DNA from: Arthrobacter pigmenti
GTDB taxonomy: Bacteria; Actinomycetota; Actinomycetes; Actinomycetales; Micrococcaceae
DNA length: 64,000 bases
Direction: 5' to 3'
Assembly: GCF_011927905.1 (NCBI RefSeq)
Contig: NZ_JAATJL010000001.1
Location: 1,426,001 to 1,490,000, forward strand
Shown piece by piece: positions 58,657 to 64,000 of the stretch (the stretch's first letter is position 1; each line of letters begins with the position of its first letter). Both the position numbers and the translations under genes were made by a program. The notes below the pieces were generated by a model, which saw only the letters and a program-made list of their open reading frames with translations, was not told where the DNA came from and searched no databases.

Positions 58657-59970
58657 GTGACTGCACATACTGAAACGGTGGCAACTGGCCTGCGCATCGA
58701 AACCTTCACAGTCGAAGAAGAGACCGACACAACAGCTGGCGGTCAGCTCTCCTCCTGGTTCGAGGGCGTGAGCTTCGGCTTCCACGAGAACCGCAGGGAG
58801 AACGAGGACCTGCCGAAGCTTGCAGAGGCGTTCGCGGCGGACCGGCGGACGGTGTGGGGCGTTTACGACGAGCAGCCCGGGCCGCATGCCTGGGATCCGC
58901 GCGTTCCGGTGGCGACGTACGCGACGATGGTGAACACCCTCAACGTCGGGGGAGGCCGGCTCCTTGACGCGCACCTCGTGACAGCCGTGACGGTGCGCCC
59001 CACCCACCGGCGTCGCGGCTTGCTTCGCCGCATGATCACTTCCGACCTGCAGGGTGCGGCAGATCGCGGTCTCGCGATCGCTGCGCTCACTGCCTCAGAG
59101 GCAACCATCTACGGACGCTTCGGGTTCGGAGCCGCAACGTTCACCACCAGTGTCGAGGTCGACGTTCGGGAACGCTTCGCGGTGACCGCGCCAGCTTACG
59201 GCAGGGTCGAGGTCGTGGAGCCGGACGCCGTCGTCGGGCTGGCGCAGGAAATCTTCGCGGGCTTCCATGGCCGCTCCCTCGGTTCGATCGGGCGGCAGTT
59301 CGCCTATGCGCGGCGGGCCTCAGGGCTCTGGGGCGATGAGCGCCCACAGCCGGACAAGGGTGTGCGGACGGCAGTTCATTACGACGACGACGGGCGGCCG
59401 GACGGCTACGTCACCTACAAGTTCGCGGGCTGGGAGAGCACGCCCTACACCATGCGCGTGAAGGACCTCGTGGCGACCTCCGACGCCGCCTACCTTGAGC
59501 TGTGGCGTTTCCTCGGATCGCTGGATCTGGTGGAGCGGGTAAGTTTCAACCTCGCCTCGGTGCAGGATCCTCTTCCCTGGGCTCTCTCTGATCGCCGCTG
59601 CAGGGGTCTGTTGGGCGAAGAAGATGTGCTGTGGCTCCGCATCCTCGATCCGGTCGCTGCGCTCCGGGCGCGGCACTACGAGGCGGACGGTTCACTCATC
59701 CTGACGATCGCCGATGGTCTGGGGTACGCGGCCGGCAGCTTTGAGTTGACGGTAACGGACGGTGTCGGTTCGGTCCGCACGGTGGACGAAGGGACGCCGG
59801 CCGATATCGCGCTCGACGTCGCAGCCCTTGGTTCGATCTATCTGGGTGGCGTAGACGCGCGGACCCTTGCGAGTGCCGGGCAGATCCGGGTGGGCTCGCC
59901 GGAGGGCTTGGACCGCGCGGACCACCTGTTCAGCGTTGCCCGACAGCCTTACTGCATCACGCATTTCTAA
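58657..59970 (+). CDS. Eis-like GNAT acetyltransferase with SCP2-type C-terminal domain
   Basis: This 437-residue protein has the tripartite Eis layout. A first GNAT domain (about 1-165) carries the acetyl-CoA loop VTVRPTHRRRGLLRRMI (about 108-124). A second, degenerate GNAT domain (about 170-310) and a sterol-carrier-like domain (about 320-437) follow. It ends in HF; the free C-terminal carboxylate at that position is catalytic in mycobacterial Eis. Eis enzymes acetylate aminoglycosides at several amines and also protein lysines; the natural substrate here is unknown. It stands alone between polA and rpsA. Confidence 0.88.
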   Translation: MTAHTETVATGLRIETFTVEEETDTTAGGQLSSWFEGVSFGFHENRRENEDLPKLAEAFAADRRTVWGVYDEQPGPHAWDPRVPVATYATMVNTLNVGGGRLLDAHLVTAVTVRPTHRRRGLLRRMITSDLQGAADRGLAIAALTASEATIYGRFGFGAATFTTSVEVDVRERFAVTAPAYGRVEVVEPDAVVGLAQEIFAGFHGRSLGSIGRQFAYARRASGLWGDERPQPDKGVRTAVHYDDDGRPDGYVTYKFAGWESTPYTMRVKDLVATSDAAYLELWRFLGSLDLVERVSFNLASVQDPLPWALSDRRCRGLLGEEDVLWLRILDPVAALRARHYEADGSLILTIADGLGYAAGSFELTVTDGVGSVRTVDEGTPADIALDVAALGSIYLGGVDARTLASAGQIRVGSPEGLDRADHLFSVARQPYCITHF

Positions 59971-60016
59971 CCGGAAGTGCGCGTCCCGGCCGCGCCGGAG
60001 TATCCACCGACGCGCT

Positions 60017-60046
60017 TTGACCTGCTTTGCCGCCGGAGGCTAGACT
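60017..60046 (+). promoter_or_regulatory. Putative rpsA promoter (TTGACC-N18-TAGACT)
   Basis: This is the best two-box promoter in the window: -35 TTGACC at 60017-60022 and -10 TAGACT at 60041-60046. Transcription from about 60053 would give rpsA a leader of some 220 bases. The whole 305-base gap 59971-60275 holds this promoter, one palindrome (60130-60147) and no gene I can support. Confidence 0.65.
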
Positions 60047-60129
60047 GAGTAGGCGTGTCGCGCGCACGGTGATCCGTCTCGGTCAGTGAGGCTGCGGTGA
60101 GACTGCCATGCGGCGCACGCAAGCTTTAC

Positions 60130-60147
60130 GGAGTTCCAAGGAACTCC
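60130..60147. repeat. Perfect palindrome in the rpsA leader
   Basis: GGAGTTCC and GGAACTCC are separated by AA. As RNA it would form a seven-base-pair stem with a four-base loop (CAAG). It lies about 77 bases after the predicted transcription start and 128 bases before the rpsA ATG, where an autoregulatory site could be. Confidence 0.5.
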
Positions 60148-60275
60148 ACTGTATTTTCACATCCCAATTGCCCACATCCGGGCAGGCTCCAGATGGCGAG
60201 TGCATTGAGTTGCGCCCGCCATACAGTGCCGCGACACCCGGATCAATACATAATCCACAACGGAGCCCCAACTAC

Positions 60276-61757
60276 ATGACCATCACCACCACCGAGAAGC
60301 CAGGTGCCCCCCAGGTCGCTATCAACGACATCGGCACTGCTGAGGACTTCCTCGCAGCCATTGACGCCACCATCAAGTACTTCAACGACGGAGATCTCGT
60401 TGAGGGAACGGTAGTCAAGGTTGACCGTGACGAAGTCCTGCTCGACATCGGTTACAAGACCGAAGGTGTCATTCCTTCCCGCGAGCTTTCCATCAAGCAC
60501 GATGTCGATCCGGGGGACGTGGTCTCCGTTGGTGATGAGGTTGAAGCGCTTGTCCTCACCAAGGAAGACAAAGAAGGCCGTCTGATCCTCTCCAAGAAGC
60601 GCGCTCAGTACGAGCGCGCCTGGGGCGACATCGAGAAGGTCAAGGAGGAAGACGGCGTCGTTACCGGTACCGTCATCGAGGTCGTCAAGGGTGGCCTCAT
60701 CCTGGACATCGGGCTCCGTGGCTTCCTTCCCGCATCCCTCGTGGAGATGCGTCGTGTACGCGATTTGGCTCCGTACATCGGTCAGCAGATCGAAGCCAAG
60801 ATCATCGAGCTGGACAAGAACCGCAACAACGTTGTGCTTTCCCGCCGTGCCTGGCTCGAGCAGACGCAGTCCGAGGTCCGCTCCACCTTCCTCAACAAGC
60901 TTGAGAAGGGCCAGGTCCGTCCGGGTGTCGTTTCCTCAATCGTCAACTTCGGTGCGTTCGTGGATCTTGGCGGTGTAGACGGCCTGGTTCACGTTTCCGA
61001 GCTGTCCTGGAAGCATATCGACCACCCGTCCGAGGTTGTCGAGGTTGGCCAGGAAGTAACCGTCGAGGTGCTCGAGGTGGATCTGGACCGCGAGCGTGTC
61101 TCCCTGTCGCTGAAGGCTACGCAGGAAGATCCGTGGCAGACCTTCGCACGTACGCACGCACTGGGTCAGGTTGTACCCGGCAAGGTCACCAAGCTGGTTC
61201 CCTTCGGTGCGTTCGTGCGCGTCGAAGACGGCATCGAAGGCCTCGTGCACATCTCCGAGCTGGCTGTCCGTCACGTTGAGCTGGCCGAGCAGGTTGTCTC
61301 CGTTGGCGACGAACTGTTCGTCAAGGTCATCGACATCGACCTTGAGCGCCGCCGCATCTCCCTCAGCCTCAAGCAGGCTAATGAGGGTGTCGATGCTGAC
61401 AGCACCGAGTTCGACCCGGCGCTCTACGGTATGGCTGCGGAGTACGACGAAGAGGGCAACTACAAGTACCCCGAGGGCTTCGACCCCGAGTCCAACGAGT
61501 GGCTCGAGGGTTACGAGACCCAGCGCGCCGCCTGGGAAGCTCAGTACGCTGAGGCCCAGTCGCGTTGGGAGTCCCACAAGAAGCAGGTCGAGCAGCACGC
61601 TAACGACGATGCAGCTGCGGCCAACGAGCCTGCTGACTCCGGCACCACCAGCTACTCCTCGGAGCCGGTTGTTGAGGCCAACCCGGGCGCTGGCACCGGC
61701 ACCCTGGCGTCGGATGAGGCGCTGGCTGCCCTGCGTGAGAAGCTCACGGGCAACTAA
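60276..61757 (+). CDS. rpsA: 30S ribosomal protein S1
   Basis: This 493-residue protein has four S1 RNA-binding repeats at about residues 38-107, 124-191, 208-277 and 294-363, recognisable by DGDLVEGTVVKVD, DGVVTGTVIEVV, KGQVRPGVVSSI-NFGAFVDLG and LGQVVPGKVTKLVPFGAFV. It helps 30S subunits bind mRNA. Four repeats, rather than the six of E. coli, are usual in actinobacteria. The last 130 residues are acidic and Ala/Glu-rich. ATG at 60276 has GGAG ten bases upstream; the frame is open further but not conserved. Codon use is strongly biased, as for a highly expressed gene. Confidence 0.97.
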   Translation: MTITTTEKPGAPQVAINDIGTAEDFLAAIDATIKYFNDGDLVEGTVVKVDRDEVLLDIGYKTEGVIPSRELSIKHDVDPGDVVSVGDEVEALVLTKEDKEGRLILSKKRAQYERAWGDIEKVKEEDGVVTGTVIEVVKGGLILDIGLRGFLPASLVEMRRVRDLAPYIGQQIEAKIIELDKNRNNVVLSRRAWLEQTQSEVRSTFLNKLEKGQVRPGVVSSIVNFGAFVDLGGVDGLVHVSELSWKHIDHPSEVVEVGQEVTVEVLEVDLDRERVSLSLKATQEDPWQTFARTHALGQVVPGKVTKLVPFGAFVRVEDGIEGLVHISELAVRHVELAEQVVSVGDELFVKVIDIDLERRRISLSLKQANEGVDADSTEFDPALYGMAAEYDEEGNYKYPEGFDPESNEWLEGYETQRAAWEAQYAEAQSRWESHKKQVEQHANDDAAAANEPADSGTTSYSSEPVVEANPGAGTGTLASDEALAALREKLTGN

Positions 61758-61774
61758 GGTTTCCTTACGTGCAG

Positions 61775-61807
61775 GAAGGCCCCTGTCCGCTTCGGACAGG
61801 GGCCTTC
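61775..61807 (+). terminator. Stem-loop terminator after rpsA
   Basis: A perfect 15-base-pair stem (61775-61789 with 61793-61807) with a three-base loop lies 17 bases after the stop and is followed by TCTGCTTT. Confidence 0.88.
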
Positions 61808-61827
61808 TCTGCTTTCCGGCCCCGCAT

Positions 61828-61894
61828 CGACTCTCCCCAAATGGGCCTTTCCAGCTGCTTGAATCGTTTCTAAACCACCAAATTTGGAGAGTCG
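61828..61894. repeat. 67-base imperfect inverted repeat
   Basis: The arms CGACTCTCCCCAAAT (61828-61842) and ATTTGGAGAGTCG (61882-61894) pair except for a two-base bulge; a second small palindrome, CCAAATTTGG, sits at the right arm. It lies between the rpsA terminator and the stop of the methyltransferase gene (61899). It may terminate the latter or be a small dispersed element. Confidence 0.55.
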
Positions 61895-61898
61895 TTTA

Positions 61899-63050
61899 CT
61901 AGGAGCGGCGGGCCGAGACTGTCACGGTGAATTTGGGGTTGCGCGCCACCTGACGGGTTGGGCCGACGTGCTTCTCCAGCGCACCGCGGTACTGGAGGTG
62001 GCTGTTCCACACGATCCATAGCTCGCCGCCGGGACAAAGCACGCGTGCGGCGTCCTCGAACAGCTTCAGCGCAATACCGGCGTGTACCGTGTGACCCGAG
62101 TGGAAGGGCGGGTTCAACGCCACCAGTTCGGCGCTGCCATCGGGTTGCTGTGAGAGAGCGTCATCGCGAACGACGGCGACGCGCCCGCCGACGCCGTTGG
62201 CTTCCGCGCTAGCCCGGGTTGCCGCCACGGCCGCCGCCGAAGCGTCGGAGGCGGTGACGGAAAGCCCGGGCCGGGCCAGAGCAAGATAGGCCGCGATGGT
62301 GCCATTGCCGCACCCCAGATCGATCGCATGCCGGGCTGCACGGGCCTCGCTGAGGTACGGAAGCAGGAAGCGCGTACCGGGGTCCAGCTTCGCTCCGCCG
62401 AAGGTGGCGCCATAAGCCCGAAGCTGCAGTGGACGTTCAAGGCCTACATCGTGTGCCGAACCTTTGGGGAACGGATTGGGGCCGGCTGCCAAGGGATGCC
62501 GCGCCGTCAGTACCCTGGACTTCTGGCGTGCCAGGCCGGCCGTAACGCTGCCGAAGTACTTCTCGAGCACTTGCGACATCGCAGGCGCCATGTGCTTCAC
62601 CCGTCCGCCCGCCAGCAACGTCACGTCACTCGCGGCGTTCGAGGCAATGTGCCATGCAACTTCTTCGAGCGCATCGAGTGAACGGGGCAGTTGCAACAGG
62701 ACGTACCGTGCGGCGTCGAAGAGGCTCGCGTCCAGCGCATGGGAAGTGAAGCTGTGTGCCATGCCAGAGCGCTCGGCGTTGGCGGCCAGGGCGCGTTCGC
62801 CCGTGATTGAGTCCTGGTGGACACGGATTTCCGTTGCTCCCAGGTGCTGGGCCCCTAGTGTCAGGGCGCCGTAGGCATCCCCGACCACGACTACTTCACC
62901 GGAGAAAGTCGACGGCAGTTGGTCCGCGACGGTATCCAGGAGTAAGCGGTCGGTCGCGTCCGAGGCGAACAGGTTCTCGGTCTCTATGTCCGGCCAACGT
63001 CTCAGGCTTTCGAAGTCAAAGCCGGGCGCCGTGCCGCTCCTTGCATTCAC
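61899..63050 (-). CDS. RlmG/RsmC-like rRNA guanine-N2 methyltransferase
   Basis: This 383-residue protein has two related Rossmann-like domains. The N-terminal one (about 1-190) lacks a good SAM loop, while the C-terminal one (about 205-383) has motif I AIDLGCGNGTIAAYLA (about 242-257), an SDAS acidic motif and the catalytic NPPF (NPPFHSGH, about 317-324) of amino-methylating enzymes. This duplicated layout is that of RlmG and RsmC, which methylate N2 of guanines in 23S and 16S rRNA. Which base is modified here cannot be told. The GTG at 63050 fits a TAGACT hexamer six bases upstream. Confidence 0.88.
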   Translation of the reverse strand: MNARSGTAPGFDFESLRRWPDIETENLFASDATDRLLLDTVADQLPSTFSGEVVVVGDAYGALTLGAQHLGATEIRVHQDSITGERALAANAERSGMAHSFTSHALDASLFDAARYVLLQLPRSLDALEEVAWHIASNAASDVTLLAGGRVKHMAPAMSQVLEKYFGSVTAGLARQKSRVLTARHPLAAGPNPFPKGSAHDVGLERPLQLRAYGATFGGAKLDPGTRFLLPYLSEARAARHAIDLGCGNGTIAAYLALARPGLSVTASDASAAAVAATRASAEANGVGGRVAVVRDDALSQQPDGSAELVALNPPFHSGHTVHAGIALKLFEDAARVLCPGGELWIVWNSHLQYRGALEKHVGPTRQVARNPKFTVTVSARRS

Positions 63051-63056
63051 CCACCA

Positions 63057-63062
63057 AGTCTA
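63057..63062 (-). promoter_or_regulatory. Putative -10 (TAGACT) for a leaderless methyltransferase mRNA
   Basis: On the minus strand TAGACT ends six bases before GTG 63050. It has the same hexamer as the rpsA -10. Confidence 0.45.
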
Positions 63063-63128
63063 GACACCGGGTGCGGCGGCTCCGGCACTGCGCCAGACGC
63101 TCTAGCGGAAAGGGCAGATCGACACCGG

Positions 63129-63134
63129 TAGCCT
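63129..63134 (+). promoter_or_regulatory. Putative -10 (TAGCCT) for a leaderless coaE mRNA
   Basis: TAGCCT ends seven bases before ATG 63142. No Shine-Dalgarno sequence lies between them. Confidence 0.42.
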
Positions 63135-63141
63135 TACATTC

Positions 63142-64000
63142 ATGCTGAGGGTTGGATTGACGGGCGGCATCGCGGCGGGAAAATCGCTCGCCGCTTCCGC
63201 ACTACGGGAGCTGGGTGCTGTCCTCATTGACGCTGACCTGTTGGCGCGCACGGTTGTGCAGCCGGGCACGGACGGTCTCCGAGAAGTGGTGGATGCCTTC
63301 GGACCTGGAGTGTTGCTCCCGGACGGCGCGCTGGATCGGGCGGCCCTTGGCGCGCGGATTTTTGACGATCCGAACGCGCGCTCCACGCTCAACGGCATCA
63401 TCCATCCCCGCGTCCGGGACAAGGCCGCCGAAGCGGAAGCGGCCGCAGAGACGTCTTCGGAGGGTGCCGCCGTCGTCGTCGTGCATGACATCCCCCTGCT
63501 GGTGGAGACCGGACAGGAGGACAGGTTTCATCTTGTGCTTGTGGTGGACGCGCCGGAGGAAGAGCGCGTACGGCGGATGATTGACAATCGAGGCCTCACC
63601 GAGCAGGAGTCTCTCAGTCGTATCCGAGCCCAGGCCGACGCCGTGACGCGTAATGCAGCCGCCGACGTCGTCCTCGATAATTCGGGCGGCCCCGATGATC
63701 TGCTGGATGCGGTGCAACGCGTGTGGTCGGAGCGGCTCCTGCCATTTGCGGAAAATCTCCAGGACGGTCGTGTGGCGAAGCGTTGGGGCGGCCCTGTGCT
63801 GGTCGAGAATCCTGACTGGCCCCGGCAAGCTGGGCTGTTGGTGCGGCGGTTGAGCAGGGTGGACCCCCGCATTCTCGGCGTCCATCACATTGGATCGACG
63901 GCGGTGCCAGGGCTCCCGGCCGCCGACGTTATCGACCTGCAGGTCACCGTCTCTTCCCTGCAGGATGCCGATGAGCTGTCCAGTGCGCTTGCGGCGGCAG
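63142..64000 (+). CDS. coaE: Dephospho-CoA kinase fused to a GrpB domain (3' end cut by the window)
   Basis: The 286 codons visible encode a complete dephospho-CoA kinase (about 1-195), which phosphorylates dephospho-CoA to CoA. It has the ATP loop GLTGGIAAGKS (about 5-15), where Ala replaces a residue that is often Ser or Gly, then DADLLAR, a HPRV helix, and NRGLTEQE-ADVVLDNSG near the end. A GrpB/UPF0157 nucleotidyltransferase-like domain starts near residue 210, with HHIGSTAVPGLPAADVIDLQV recognisable as HHIGSTAVPGLP then DVIDLQV. The fusion is the mycobacterial CoaE form, in which the GrpB part aids folding. The frame stays open to the last base. Confidence 0.95.
   Translation, partial: MLRVGLTGGIAAGKSLAASALRELGAVLIDADLLARTVVQPGTDGLREVVDAFGPGVLLPDGALDRAALGARIFDDPNARSTLNGIIHPRVRDKAAEAEAAAETSSEGAAVVVVHDIPLLVETGQEDRFHLVLVVDAPEEERVRRMIDNRGLTEQESLSRIRAQADAVTRNAAADVVLDNSGGPDDLLDAVQRVWSERLLPFAENLQDGRVAKRWGGPVLVENPDWPRQAGLLVRRLSRVDPRILGVHHIGSTAVPGLPAADVIDLQVTVSSLQDADELSSALAAA

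Noticed and set aside
60108-60275. 56-residue N-terminal extension of S1
   Set aside because: The open frame runs through the leader palindrome and is not like any S1 N terminus; ATG 60276 has a ribosome site.

Overview
The window is chromosomal DNA from a high-GC actinobacterium, most probably a member of the Micrococcaceae close to Arthrobacter. This rests on the GC-rich codon use, a mycoredoxin (the mycothiol-linked glutaredoxin of actinobacteria), the MurT/GatD lipid II amidation pair, a CoaE-GrpB fusion, the HGxxPAAW and TIGR02234-type membrane proteins inside the trp operon, and a gene order (thrS-HIT-pgsA ... pdxT-yebC-ruvCAB-yajC-secDF-rel ... hisS-aspS; trpE-trpC-trpB-trpA-lgt ... 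pyk ... polA-rpsA-coaE) that parallels the corresponding Mycobacterium blocks. No insertion sequence, phage gene, CRISPR array, rRNA or broken gene was seen.

Region 1 (1-13 kb) holds mycoredoxin, chorismate mutase, thrS, a HIT hydrolase, the phosphatidylinositol-phosphate synthase pgsA and pdxS. It continues with the least ordinary part of the window: two paralogous secreted CapA-family lipoproteins flanking an M3 peptidase/GNAT operon, then gatD-murT. This segment separates pdxS from pdxT. Region 2 (13-23 kb) is a conserved block: pdxT, yebC, ruvCAB, yajC-secD-secF and the bifunctional (p)ppGpp enzyme relA. Region 3 (23-31 kb) has an AbiEi-like orphan protein, a DUF349 protein, a membrane-anchored cyclophilin, hisS, an amino-acid permease and aspS.

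Region 4 (31-36 kb) is a complete riboflavin operon under an FMN riboswitch: a PnuC/RibM-type transporter, then ribD, riboflavin synthase, ribB, ribA and ribH. The ribB and ribA functions are on separate, overlapping genes. Region 5 (36-46 kb) carries hisE-hisG-hisF, an inverted TIGR03085-type gene, hisI, and the trp operon, which contains two small membrane proteins and ends with lgt. Region 6 (46-64 kb) carries gltBD, pyk, an ANTAR response regulator, tRNA-Leu(CAA), yciO, a hotdog thioesterase, polA, an Eis-like acetyltransferase, rpsA, an RlmG/RsmC-like methyltransferase and the 5' part of coaE.

The genes are mainly housekeeping: translation, protein export, recombination, cofactor (PLP, FMN, CoA) and amino-acid synthesis, nitrogen assimilation and envelope building. 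The most general new observation is that about a dozen genes place a TANNNT -10 hexamer 6-8 bases before their ATG or GTG and lack a Shine-Dalgarno sequence, which predicts leaderless mRNAs and helps fix several start codons. I did not find a clearly undescribed multi-gene system. The closest candidate is the CapA/peptidase/GNAT/CapA/gatD/murT envelope cluster.
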